A stretch of 64,000 bases of DNA from [Mycobacterium] manitobense (GTDB lineage Bacteria; Actinomycetota; Actinomycetes; Mycobacteriales; Mycobacteriaceae), in NCBI RefSeq assembly GCF_025821665.1, contig NZ_JACKSJ010000093.1, forward strand, positions 25,011 to 89,010, read 5' to 3'. Below the pieces are notes generated by a model that had not been told where the DNA came from, ran no database searches, and was given only the letters and a program-made list of their open reading frames with translations. Position 1 is the stretch's first letter. Each line of letters starts with the position of its first letter. Below, in pieces: positions 1-8,321 of this stretch. The position numbers and the translations under genes were made by a program.

Positions 1-399
1 GCGGCGCACTCCGAGGTACTGCAGTCCGCCGAAGAAGGCGGTGTAGAGGGCCATCGCGAAGGTGACGGCGACGCCGGCCTGGGTGAGCGACAGCGTGCCC
101 GCGGCCACCACGGCGATGGCGGCGACGGTGCACGCCACGTTGGCGATCGCGACGCCGATGCCCACGCCGCGCAGCGACTCCACCGCGGCCAGCGCGTAGA
201 CGATCAGGCCGTAGAACACCAGGGCGGCGCCCAGGCCGTAGGTCTGCGCGCCGGTCAATCCGGTGAGCGAGGCCGTCGGGCCGGCGGTGGCGGCGATGAG
301 CAGTCCGGCGACGCCGGTGAGGGTGGCGTCGGCGCGGAGTGCGAAGCGCAGTAGCGAGTCGGTGGAATCGGACAGTGGTCGGTTGGTGATGGTGGCCAT
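1..399 (-). CDS. Hypothetical four-helix membrane protein (C-terminus beyond window)
   Basis: The reading frame runs 133 codons from an ATG at 399 to the window edge without a stop, so the C-terminus is missing. The start is well supported: GAGGAG lies 7 bases upstream of the ATG. The peptide begins MATITNRPLSDSTDSLLRF and then alternates short polar stretches with four hydrophobic segments at about residues 22-38, 50-70, 76-98 and 104-126, so it should be a small integral membrane protein. I recognise no family and no catalytic motif. It is transcribed away from the larger membrane protein gene to its right on the same strand, with a 114-base gap, so the two could share a transcript. Confidence 0.7.
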   Translation of the reverse strand, partial: MATITNRPLSDSTDSLLRFALRADATLTGVAGLLIAATAGPTASLTGLTGAQTYGLGAALVFYGLIVYALAAVESLRGVGIGVAIANVACTVAAIAVVAAGTLSLTQAGVAVTFAMALYTAFFGGLQYLGVRR

Positions 400-513
400 T
401 GCGGGCTCCTCGGCGTTGAGGTCGGGGTGGAACACCACTGATGTTGCTTCCGAGGCACTGCCAGATCGACGCCTGCTACTGCCAGGCGCTGCCAACCGCA
501 GGTCAGGGGCGTG

Positions 514-1869
514 TCAGTCGTCGGCGGTGACGAGGGTGCCGCGCAGATCGGCGGCGATGACGCGGGCTGCCGCGTTCTGCCAGTTGTGCAGGGAGCGTTG
601 CGGGACCTCTGTGACGAACCACTGCCAGGCCTTGCGGGCGACCGGGTCGAGCCCTGAGGCGGTGGCGTTCTGGGCGTAGGCGCGCACGCCGACGACGTAG
701 GGGAAGTACAGCGAGTTGTAGTGCCGCCAGTGTTCGGTGGTGCCGAAGTCGCCGCCGTCGCGCGGTTTCAGGGCGGCGATGCGGTCGGCCAGCAGGGCGC
801 GCAGTTCGTTGGCGCGTTCGATGGGCTGGTCGGGTGCACCGCGGGCGGCGAGGCGCTCGTCGATGACGGGCAGCGCGGTGAGTGGGCTGGCGACGAGCTT
901 GGACAGGTCGCCGTAGTGGCCGAGCGCGCGGCGGGTGAGACGGGCGAAGGTGTCGTCGTCGACGTCGTCGAGTGGGTTGGCCGACCGCAGGGGCAGCGCG
1001 GCCTCGGTGCGGCGCAGGGCGGCGCGATCGGCGCGCAGGTCGGGTGAGCGAGAGAAGGCGAGGCGGTCGAGCACGCCGGCGAGCGGGTCGGCAAGCACGT
1101 TGATGGAGATGGCGATGGCGAGGCTGGTGAACAGCAGGACGGTCAGCGCGGTGGCGGCGCCGTCGGTGGCGGCGAGGCCGACCAGCGCCTGCCCGCCGAA
1201 CAGGAAGGCGACCACGGCGGTGGCCGTGAATGAGCGCAGCATGTCCGCGCGCAGCGCCTGGCCCTCGTCGAAGGCGTCCCAGATGGCGACGGCGATGCCG
1301 AGGAGAGCGACGTCGAAGCCGGTGGACGCGAGCGCGAGCCAGCTGGGCACCAGGCCGAGCGGGATGATGAGGATCGCGTTGCCGAGTGCGAAGAAGAGCG
1401 TGGCGATGACGAGGAAGCCGACGACGGGGACGGGCCGGACGCCCTGCAGGACGGCGCGGATCATCGCCCCCAGGGAGGACACGCTGACAACGGCGAACAT
1501 CATCCAGTGGCCGGAGTTCAGCGGCCCGTCGACGGAGTCGGCCAGGTCGGCGCCGACGAGGGCGAGCGCGGCGATGACGGTGACGGCGGCGAGTTCACCG
1601 GCGCGGCCGCGCCAGGTCTCGATCGGGCGGGACAGTTCGACGACGACGGCGAACCAGGCGATGCCCGGCAAGGCGACGAGGTAGATCTCGATGCGGCCGA
1701 GCAGTTCGGACCCGGTGAGCACGCGGACGGCGTCGAGCGCGACGACGACGGCGAAGCTGGTGAGACCCAGAGCGGCGAGCACGAGAACGGGCTTGCGGGG
1801 GTCGCGGGCGAGCAGGTACAGACCCAGCCACCAGCTCAGCGAGAAGACCACTGCCGACAGCGCAGCCAT
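514..1869 (-). CDS. Large membrane protein with soluble C-terminal domain, unknown function
   Basis: The product is 451 residues. Residues 1-270 contain about eight hydrophobic segments, beginning at residue 4 and followed by a RDPRK loop, a layout like the multi-helix sensory modules found in front of bacterial kinases. Residues 280-451 are soluble and mixed alpha-helical with several Trp/Tyr residues near the end, but there is no H-box, ATPase, GGDEF or phosphatase motif, so the output domain is unidentified. The ATG start at 1869 has no clear Shine-Dalgarno sequence and may be leaderless. A membrane sensor without a known output domain is one reading; an uncharacterised transporter accessory protein is another. 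Confidence 0.75.
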   Translation of the reverse strand: MAALSAVVFSLSWWLGLYLLARDPRKPVLVLAALGLTSFAVVVALDAVRVLTGSELLGRIEIYLVALPGIAWFAVVVELSRPIETWRGRAGELAAVTVIAALALVGADLADSVDGPLNSGHWMMFAVVSVSSLGAMIRAVLQGVRPVPVVGFLVIATLFFALGNAILIIPLGLVPSWLALASTGFDVALLGIAVAIWDAFDEGQALRADMLRSFTATAVVAFLFGGQALVGLAATDGAATALTVLLFTSLAIAISINVLADPLAGVLDRLAFSRSPDLRADRAALRRTEAALPLRSANPLDDVDDDTFARLTRRALGHYGDLSKLVASPLTALPVIDERLAARGAPDQPIERANELRALLADRIAALKPRDGGDFGTTEHWRHYNSLYFPYVVGVRAYAQNATASGLDPVARKAWQWFVTEVPQRSLHNWQNAAARVIAADLRGTLVTADD

Positions 1870-1921
1870 GTGATCAGTGTGTCACGGCGATGAGTGCCTG
1901 AGCGAAGAGCAGACCGCCGGG

Positions 1922-2713
1922 TTACTTGCCGTAGCGGCGGTGACGTTGGGTGTAGTCGCGCAGGGCGCGCAGGAAGTCGACGCGGCGGAAGGCCGGCCAG
2001 TAGGCCTCGGTGAACCACATCTCGGAGTAGGCGCTCTGCCAGAGCAGGAAGCCGGAGAGCCGTTGTTCGCCGGAGGTGCGGATGACGAGGTCGGGGTCGG
2101 GCTGGCCGGAGGTGTAGAGGTTCTCGGAGATGGCGTCGGCGGTGACGGCGTCGACGAGCTGTTCGCCGTGGGCGCCGTTGGCGAGCGCCTTGCCGAGCAG
2201 GGCGCGGACGGCGTCGACGATCTCCTGGCGGCCGCCGTAGGCGACTGCGACGTTGACGTGGAAGCCGCTCCCGTTGCCGTTGGTGGATTCGACGGCGTCG
2301 CGCAGCCGGCGGGCGGCATCCTCGCCGAGCAGGCCGAGATCGCCGACGGTGCGAACGCTCCACTTGTTGGCGGGGGCGCAGATCTCTTCGACGACGTCGG
2401 TGATGATCTCGAGGAGTTCGCCGAGTTCGGCGGGATCGCGTTGAAGGTTCTCGGTGGAGAGCAGGTAGACCGTCGTCATCTCGATGCCGGCGGCCTGGCA
2501 CCAGCGCAGCATCTCGGCGATCTTGGCCGCGCCCATGCGGTAGCCGTAGGACACGTCGTCGTGACCCTCGTCACGGGCCCAGCGGCGGTTGCCGTCGCAC
2601 AGAACGGCGATATGGCGCGGCAGTTGGGATTTGGACCGCGCCAGCTCCTGGCGCAACCGCATCTCGTAGACCCGGTAGGCCGGCTCCTTGAGACGCGGGG
2701 GAATGATGTCCAC
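1922..2713 (-). CDS. Short-chain Z-isoprenyl (Z,E-farnesyl) diphosphate synthase
   Basis: This cis-prenyltransferase adds one isopentenyl diphosphate in Z configuration to geranyl diphosphate, giving the omega,E,Z-farnesyl diphosphate used by the decaprenyl phosphate pathway of the mycobacterial wall. The 263-residue protein carries the family signature [13 protein letters not shown] (Mg2+-binding Asp about residue 40), [19 protein letters not shown], and the C-terminal [16 protein letters not shown] and WPAFRRVDF blocks. Length and sequence fit the M. tuberculosis Rv1086 type rather than the longer-chain Rv2361c type. I chose the GTG at 2713 ([11 protein letters not shown]) because the known family start begins there; a longer frame upstream would run into the divergent gene. 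It diverges from trhA across 55 bases. Confidence 0.93.
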   Translation of the reverse strand: MDIIPPRLKEPAYRVYEMRLRQELARSKSQLPRHIAVLCDGNRRWARDEGHDDVSYGYRMGAAKIAEMLRWCQAAGIEMTTVYLLSTENLQRDPAELGELLEIITDVVEEICAPANKWSVRTVGDLGLLGEDAARRLRDAVESTNGNGSGFHVNVAVAYGGRQEIVDAVRALLGKALANGAHGEQLVDAVTADAISENLYTSGQPDPDLVIRTSGEQRLSGFLLWQSAYSEMWFTEAYWPAFRRVDFLRALRDYTQRHRRYGK

Positions 2714-2768
2714 GACGATCAAGACTACTGTGACGTTCGGGTACTCCAATGGCATTGGTGGAGGTGAG

Positions 2769-3506
2769 ATGGCACAGATCGATACCGCTGACGAAGCCCA
2801 GCAACAGCCGCCGCGGGTGTATGCGGAGGACTTCCCCGAGGCTGTCGTCGACAAGGTCGCGCACTTCATCGGCAAGCCGAGGGCGCGCGGGTGGATCCAC
2901 GTGTACTCGGCGATCGTGGCGCTCATCGCCGGCGCGGCGCTGGTGTCGGTGTCCTGGTCGTTGGAATCGCTGCGGGCCGGGATCGCGACGCTGATCTACA
3001 CGTTCACGATCGTGGCGATGTTCACGGTGAGCGGGACGTACCACCGGGTGAACTGGACGTCGCCGTCGGCTCGCAAATGGATGAAGCGGGCCGATCACTC
3101 AATGATCTTCATCTTCATCGCGGGCAGCTACACGCCGTTCGCGATGCTGGCGCTGCCGGAGCGCAGCGGGGTGGTGCTGCTGGCGATCGTGTGGGGCGGG
3201 GCGCTCGCCGGGGTGCTACTCAAAATGTTCTGGCCGTCGGCGCCGGCGTGGGTCGGGGTTCCGCTGTACATCCTGTTGGGCTGGGTGGCGGCATGGTTCA
3301 TCGGGCCGATCATGGACGGCGCGGGTGTGGCGGCGGTGGTGCTGCTGATCGTCGGCGGCGCGCTCTACTCGATCGGTGGGGTTCTCTACGCGGTGAAGTG
3401 GCCGAACCCCTGGCCGACGACGTTCGGGCATCACGAGTTCTTCCACGCGTGCACGGCCGTCGCCGCGATCTGTCACTACATCGCGATGTGGTTTGCGGTC
3501 TTTTAG
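2769..3506 (+). CDS. trhA: TrhA/hemolysin III family membrane protein
   Basis: The 245-residue protein belongs to the hemolysin III (TrhA, PAQR-superfamily) group, equivalent by position to M. tuberculosis Rv1085c. Seven hydrophobic helices follow a cytosolic N-terminus; family landmarks are the GTYHR motif after helix 2, the [17 protein letters not shown] block and a final [19 protein letters not shown] segment whose histidines form the putative metal site of the superfamily. The related B. subtilis protein affects membrane energetics and fluidity; haemolysis is a historical label. The ATG at 2769 follows a clear GGAGGTGAG ribosome-binding site. Its stop codon overlaps the stop of the convergent gene on the minus strand by four bases. 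Confidence 0.9.
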   Translation: MAQIDTADEAQQQPPRVYAEDFPEAVVDKVAHFIGKPRARGWIHVYSAIVALIAGAALVSVSWSLESLRAGIATLIYTFTIVAMFTVSGTYHRVNWTSPSARKWMKRADHSMIFIFIAGSYTPFAMLALPERSGVVLLAIVWGGALAGVLLKMFWPSAPAWVGVPLYILLGWVAAWFIGPIMDGAGVAAVVLLIVGGALYSIGGVLYAVKWPNPWPTTFGHHEFFHACTAVAAICHYIAMWFAVF

Positions 3507-4699
3507 GAAGTGGCGGCCTTACAGGCCGTGGAAACAGTAGTGACCAACCGCGATGCCGACTCGGATAAGAAATTATCTGCTGGGGAGTAGGTCGGAAGGG
3601 CTGCGACGTAGGCTCGCCGGTATTGCGCGGCTAGAACGGCTAAATCCTCCAGTATCGGATTTCCGCTCTGGCGGCCAAGACCTTCAATTTCATTGGCATT
3701 TGCGGTCATGATCGGAGCGACGGCGTCGTTCGTCGCCCTCTGTTCGGGACTCCATGCCGTTGAGGGAATGTTCGCGTCGATGCCACGCCATGCCGAACTG
3801 TCAGCGGCGAATTTAGCTCCCAATTCCTCCCACTGAACGCACACAGGATTCGTTGATGGGAGAAAGATGGCGGGCTCGCCAAGGTCGTTGGCATCACTGA
3901 GCGACGTAGGTTCTGCCGGCGGCAAGACCAGCGGTGCCACCTCTTCTGCACTTCCATAATCGATCGCCGAACAGATGTCGGCAGTTGCTGTCGTGATGGT
4001 GTCGGTAACAACCGCCAGGGCATCGTCCTGAGGCTTATAAGACGGTATGCGGTCCACGAAGGCGCGCGCATAGGCGACGAACTGGCCGTACAGCTCGCGC
4101 ATCACACGATGCGGGGTATGCATTATTAAGCTCTCAGCCGTCTCCGCGGCGGCGAGCATAGCTTGGCCGACTGTGTCGTACATGGAGCGCTGTTCCGTTG
4201 TCCACTGGCTGCCCGCCAGCGATTGATCTCTTGAGCCCCAACCTGCCGCCTTAACTCGGTCCGCGTACGTGCGGGCGATTCGTCCCCACGCCTCACAGGT
4301 GGGGTCCTGCATGATGATGTTCACCGGCCCGGTGTCATCAGCACTCGCGAACTCCGAGTCACCGTTCTGCTGCGTCGGATCACCATTCCCGCCGCCACCA
4401 TCAGCAGGCCGCACAACGAGCACCGTGATGACCACCGCCAAAGCGATCGCCAGAACAACAGCGATACCTCCGAGAATCCACTTCCCCCGGCCACCCTTCG
4501 GCGGCTGACCACCCGGACCGCCCGACCACTGCTGCGGACCCCACGGCCCCTGCGGCGCGGGACCATAACCACCGCCGAACCCCTGCGGCGGCATCCCGCC
4601 CTGCTGACTCCCCCACTGCGGAGGCACCCCACCACCCGGCTGACCTCCGCCATGAGGCGGCTGCGAACCGAAAGGATCCGGCGGGGGAGGCAGAGTCAT
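3503..4699 (-). CDS. Proline-rich, membrane-anchored protein with duplicated ectodomain (copy B)
   Basis: The 398-residue product has a Pro/Gly/Gln-rich cytosolic tail (residues 1-70, starting [12 protein letters not shown]), one transmembrane helix (about 74-98) and a long extracytoplasmic part. That part holds two similar units of about 120 residues; each opens with a Cys followed two residues later by Trp, contains a W[ST]xEQR motif and an Asp-Tyr/Pro-Ser-Tyr region, and closes with a second Cys, suggesting one disulfide per unit. I do not recognise the family. The first ~120 codons are nearly identical in DNA to copy A at 7093-8286, but the ectodomains differ. The ATG at 4699 has GAAGG 7 bases upstream; a GTG two codons earlier is spaced too closely. 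It is last in the Esp-like cluster. Confidence 0.85.
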   Translation of the reverse strand: MTLPPPPDPFGSQPPHGGGQPGGGVPPQWGSQQGGMPPQGFGGGYGPAPQGPWGPQQWSGGPGGQPPKGGRGKWILGGIAVVLAIALAVVITVLVVRPADGGGGNGDPTQQNGDSEFASADDTGPVNIIMQDPTCEAWGRIARTYADRVKAAGWGSRDQSLAGSQWTTEQRSMYDTVGQAMLAAAETAESLIMHTPHRVMRELYGQFVAYARAFVDRIPSYKPQDDALAVVTDTITTATADICSAIDYGSAEEVAPLVLPPAEPTSLSDANDLGEPAIFLPSTNPVCVQWEELGAKFAADSSAWRGIDANIPSTAWSPEQRATNDAVAPIMTANANEIEGLGRQSGNPILEDLAVLAAQYRRAYVAALPTYSPADNFLSESASRLVTTVSTACKAATS

Positions 4700-4736
4700 C
4701 GGCACACCTTCACGTCTTGATCGGCATCACGGTCAC
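4312..4736. repeat. Duplicated segment, copy B (leader plus 5' half of the proline-rich gene)
   Basis: This stretch is close to identical, about nine bases in ten by eye, to 7896-8321. It covers codons 1 to about 130 of the proline-rich membrane protein and about 37 bases of leader. In the other copy the leader reaches the stop codon of the EspJ-like gene, and the matching TCAC is still present here near 4733-4736 although no EspJ-like gene precedes this copy. The similarity stops sharply at the start of the ectodomain. The relation is direct, both copies on the minus strand. Confidence 0.85.
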
Positions 4737-4798
4737 GCAATCATTGGCGCGGAACGAAGGGATCCAGGCAACGGCTACCGCGGAGGAAGCGCACCTGT

Positions 4799-7096
4799 TT
4801 ACGAGGGTTGAAGTTCGGACAGTGCATCCGAGGTGAGGACTCCGAGGTGCTGCCAGTAAATCCAGTCGGCGATGGCGGCGCGCAGTGTTGTCGCGTCGGC
4901 GGCGGTGTGCGCCGAGTGCAACGCCTTCTCCTGTGAGTAGTTCGCGTACTCGATGAAGGCCTTCAGGTGGAACTGCCCACGCTCGTCGGACTGGCTCATC
5001 ATCGGTTTCATCACGCTGAACCACTTTTGGAACGTCTCATCAGCAGGAGGCGTCCCGTCGGCCGGCGCGACAGGCAACAACTCAGGAAGGTCAGCGTCGC
5101 TGACCGCCGCCAACTGCGCCGCCGCCTGAGGCGCAATCACTTCGAGGCGCGAGCGGCCCTGCATCTGCCCGTTCTCGGGGATGTCGTCGGGTTGCAGAAT
5201 CATCTTCGCCGCACCGGGGTCGAAGCCCTGGAATTGTGACTCCGTCGCTATGACCATCCGCAGAGTGGTGCTGTGCTCCTCTGCCCACCCCTTGAGCGTC
5301 AACATCGGATACGTCGCCCACTTGCCACGGTCGACCGCCGGGATCGACTCGTCGGCGCTGGCCATCTTTACCTGCTCGGGCAGATTGACGCCCTCGGGGA
5401 TGTAGCCGATGCCGTAGCTGTTCGCGACCACGATCGTGCCGTCGACAGTCAGCGCCGTCACCCAGTAGAAGCCGAAGTCCTGCGTCGGAATTGCGTTGAG
5501 CGCAGCAGCAATTCGCGTCGCCACTTGGGACGGATCATTGCCGCGACGACTTACCGCTGCGATGGCGTCACGTTCGCGCCGAGCTGTCGACACCGGGATG
5601 GGCGCTGCAGCCGCGGCGGCGGCCGGCGGCGCCGAGGCCGGCGCCACGGATGGCGGAGCCATCGGCGGCGGTGCAGCGGGCGACACTGTAGGCGGTGGAG
5701 CGAGCGGCATACCACCCATGCCGCCACCGGTCATCGGCGAGCCAGCGTTCAGCGGAGCGGCAGGGGCCGACTGACCAACCGGCGCAACGTTGCTCGGCTG
5801 ATTGGTCGATGGATTGTGTCCGGCTGCCTGAGTTGAGGTGTTCGTCGGATCCGGCGCAACGGGCGCCGTCTGAGCGACCGGCGCAGTTGGCGAACTGCCC
5901 GCCGACGCCGGGTTCATCGAAGGCTCAGCCTCCGCGTATCCCTGCATAAATGCTTCGACCGGATTCGTCGGTGTGTGGCCGGCTTGGCTTGCGTTGGTAG
6001 ACGACGATTCCGCCGTTGAAGAATCGGACCCTGTTGTCGCATCCGACCAAGAAGCGTCAGATGTTTGGCTTCCGCCAAGTGACGTGCCAGCCGAATTAGT
6101 GGCGGCTAGGCCCGCATTACTTGACGTTGAGGGATTGGACCCGTTCCCCGCCGCCGAATCTCCGGAGACGGAAGCCGGCGGAGGTGAAGTCCTCGCGGGA
6201 TGTGATCCGGTCGATTGTTGCCCAGTCGCTGCATTTACGATCCCGGGCGTCATCTGGGTCTGGTCGGTTCGTGTTACTTCTACTGCAGCGTTCGGCTGGG
6301 ATTCTTCTGTTGTGACAGACACACCAGTCGTCCCCCCGGATAATTGATCAGTTCGAACTGAATTCGAAGCCGTAACAATTTCGCCCTGTCCGTCGGGCGC
6401 ACCTGGAGTCGTCGAGAGGGCTGCGTCCGCGACATCCAAGCCTGGCTTATCGCCCACCGCCCCTGCGGGCTGATCCGTCCTACTCATGGCCGAGAATGGC
6501 GCGCTATCACCGGTGTCACGAGCTGCCGCCTCATTCGAGTCGGCATCGTCCGGGTACGGCGGTGCTTCAGGTGCACCGGCCCGCCCTCCCAGGCTCACTG
6601 CCGCGTTATCAACAGTACCCTTGTTGGCTGCCCATGTTTCGTTGACAATGGCGTGGATGGCGTCAGTTGGATCCGCTTCGTCCTCTGCGGCGTTGTTTCG
6701 GACTGTGGTTATACGGTTTTGCGCGCCTTCTACCGCGCTCCAAATTTCATCCTTTGCTTTGGAGATGGTAGTTGCTGCGTTTTCACAGGAGGCAATAGCC
6801 TCTTCGAGTTGGGTTTTGTGCTTTGACAGAGCTTGAGAGACTGCGCTGACAATCCCCGCAGCACTGACAGAGCTCGGACCGGACCATACGTAGGAACCGT
6901 TGAAAATTAGAGCCTGTTGGGCACTCCACGAAGAGATTGCAGCGTTAAGTTTCGTGAGATTAGCTCTATGTTGTTCTCCTTGCTTTTGGAATGCTGACTC
7001 ATCGGCTTCGGGCCAAGCGCCCGCACTCGTCATATCGTCTGCATACTCGCCCGACGGCTTGTCGCCGTTCGCACGCGAAACTCCAGCACCGATCAT
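4799..7096 (-). CDS. EspK-like ESX-1 secretion-associated protein
   Basis: The 765-residue protein matches the plan of EspK (Rv3879c), the chaperone-like ESX-1 protein that binds EspB. Residues 14-135 resemble the EspK N-terminus (YADDMTSAGAWPEADESAF, then a helical hairpin with a WSG turn near residue 70). Residues 150-500 are a low-complexity Ser/Thr/Asn/Pro linker. Residues 505-765 are the EspK-type globular domain, with IPVSTARRERDA, IAAALNAIPTQDFGFYW, VVANSYGIGYIPEGV, LQPDDIPENGQMQGRSRLEV and DWIYWQHLGVL. The ATG at 7096 overlaps the upstream stop as ATGA, so translation is probably coupled. The 5' part is richer in A/T than its surroundings. No ESX ATPase, protease or EsxA/B genes lie nearby, so it would have to serve a secretion system encoded elsewhere. 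Confidence 0.85.
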   Translation of the reverse strand: MIGAGVSRANGDKPSGEYADDMTSAGAWPEADESAFQKQGEQHRANLTKLNAAISSWSAQQALIFNGSYVWSGPSSVSAAGIVSAVSQALSKHKTQLEEAIASCENAATTISKAKDEIWSAVEGAQNRITTVRNNAAEDEADPTDAIHAIVNETWAANKGTVDNAAVSLGGRAGAPEAPPYPDDADSNEAAARDTGDSAPFSAMSRTDQPAGAVGDKPGLDVADAALSTTPGAPDGQGEIVTASNSVRTDQLSGGTTGVSVTTEESQPNAAVEVTRTDQTQMTPGIVNAATGQQSTGSHPARTSPPPASVSGDSAAGNGSNPSTSSNAGLAATNSAGTSLGGSQTSDASWSDATTGSDSSTAESSSTNASQAGHTPTNPVEAFMQGYAEAEPSMNPASAGSSPTAPVAQTAPVAPDPTNTSTQAAGHNPSTNQPSNVAPVGQSAPAAPLNAGSPMTGGGMGGMPLAPPPTVSPAAPPPMAPPSVAPASAPPAAAAAAAPIPVSTARRERDAIAAVSRRGNDPSQVATRIAAALNAIPTQDFGFYWVTALTVDGTIVVANSYGIGYIPEGVNLPEQVKMASADESIPAVDRGKWATYPMLTLKGWAEEHSTTLRMVIATESQFQGFDPGAAKMILQPDDIPENGQMQGRSRLEVIAPQAAAQLAAVSDADLPELLPVAPADGTPPADETFQKWFSVMKPMMSQSDERGQFHLKAFIEYANYSQEKALHSAHTAADATTLRAAIADWIYWQHLGVLTSDALSELQPS

Positions 7097-8286
7097 TGCG
7101 CCGCCCTACATGACCAGTCGATAGTCTTCGCTAGAAATACTGATGTCTCTGACAAAAAATTGTCCGCTGCAGCATAGTCGGGTATTGCTACGGCAAATCC
7201 GCGACGATACTGCGCGGCAAGTAATGCGATGTCTTCCACAACGGGATTTCCACTGTTGCGCGCCAGGCGCTCCATCTCATCAGCGTTCGCCGACATCACC
7301 GACGCCGCCGCGTCGTTGATGTTGCGCTGTTCTGTCGTCCATTGGCTTGCTGGGATCTTCGGATCCAAGGCGCGCCACGACGCCGTGTCTTCGCTGAAGC
7401 GGACACTTAATTGCTCCCACTCGCTGCAGATTTTCTGCCCCGGAAGCACCCGCTCCACGTCGTCGATGGTGCTGGGCGGAGGAACGGTCGCGGGACCTTC
7501 CGCAACGGAAATCAGAGGCGCAACCGCATCAGCCGCATTACTATTGATCGCCGAGCAGGCATTAGCCAGAGCATTGGCTATCGAATGAGCCACATCTGAT
7601 AACGGCCCGTCTGCGGGAGTGTATGACGGAATTCTGTCGACGAAGGCCCGCGAATAAACAACGAATTGCTGATATAATTCTCGCACGGTACGATGTGGAG
7701 TCTGCTGCGCGAGGCGCACGGTAGAAGTGGCGGCCTCCGATAACGCATTGCTGGCCGTCTCGTACATTGCCCTGTCCTCTGGCGTCCAACGGCTGGCGGG
7801 CACAGACTGATCTCTGTCAATCCATTTCACTGCCGCGGTCTTCTCGGCGTAAGCCCGGGCGATCTTCAGCCACGCCGCACACGTCGGATCTTCCGTGATG
7901 ATGTTCACCGGCCCGGTGTCATCCGCGCTCGCGAATTCCGAGTCACCGTTCTGCGTGGTCGGGTCACCATTCCCCCCGCCCCCGTCGGCCGGCCGCACGA
8001 CGAGCACCGTGATAACCACCGCCAAAGCGATCGCCAACACGACAGCGATACCTCCGAGGATCCACTTCCCCCGGCCACTCTTCGGCGGCTGACCACCCGG
8101 GCCGCCCGGCCACTGCTGTTGCGGTCCCCACGGCCCCTGCGGCGGCGGGCCATAACCACCGCCAAACCCCTGCGGAGGCACCCCACCCTGCTGACTCCCC
8201 CACTGCGGCGACACCCCACCGCCCGGTTGCCCTCCGCCATGAGGCGGCTGCGAACCGTACGGATCCGGCGGGGGAGGCAAAGTCAT
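7093..8286 (-). CDS. Proline-rich, membrane-anchored protein with duplicated ectodomain (copy A)
   Basis: This 397-residue protein is the paralog of the gene at 3503-4699 and has the same plan: cytosolic Pro/Gly-rich tail (1-72), one transmembrane helix (about 75-99), then two related extracytoplasmic units. Unit 1 contains the Cys-x-x-Trp opening, RWTPEDRAMYET and PSYTPAD; unit 2 contains [28 protein letters not shown] and PDYAAADNF; each has a Cys pair. The ATG at 8286 has GAAGG 7 bases upstream and lies 31 bases after the EspJ-like stop, and its own stop overlaps the EspK-like start. It therefore sits in the middle of one operon. A role as a membrane partner for the Esp proteins is inference from context only. 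Confidence 0.85.
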   Translation of the reverse strand: MTLPPPPDPYGSQPPHGGGQPGGGVSPQWGSQQGGVPPQGFGGGYGPPPQGPWGPQQQWPGGPGGQPPKSGRGKWILGGIAVVLAIALAVVITVLVVRPADGGGGNGDPTTQNGDSEFASADDTGPVNIITEDPTCAAWLKIARAYAEKTAAVKWIDRDQSVPASRWTPEDRAMYETASNALSEAATSTVRLAQQTPHRTVRELYQQFVVYSRAFVDRIPSYTPADGPLSDVAHSIANALANACSAINSNAADAVAPLISVAEGPATVPPPSTIDDVERVLPGQKICSEWEQLSVRFSEDTASWRALDPKIPASQWTTEQRNINDAAASVMSANADEMERLARNSGNPVVEDIALLAAQYRRGFAVAIPDYAAADNFLSETSVFLAKTIDWSCRAAQ

Positions 8287-8321
8287 CGGCACACCTTCAC
8301 GTCGATCGGCATCACAGTCAC
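7896..8321. repeat. Duplicated segment, copy A (leader plus 5' half of the proline-rich gene)
   Basis: This is the partner of 4312-4736 in the same orientation. It includes the last bases of the EspJ-like gene, the 31-base spacer with GAAGG, and the first ~130 codons of copy A. The two segments differ by a 3-base gap inside the proline-rich tail and by a 2-base insertion in the other copy's leader. Because this copy sits in its natural place after the EspJ-like gene, it looks like the source of the duplication. Confidence 0.85.
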
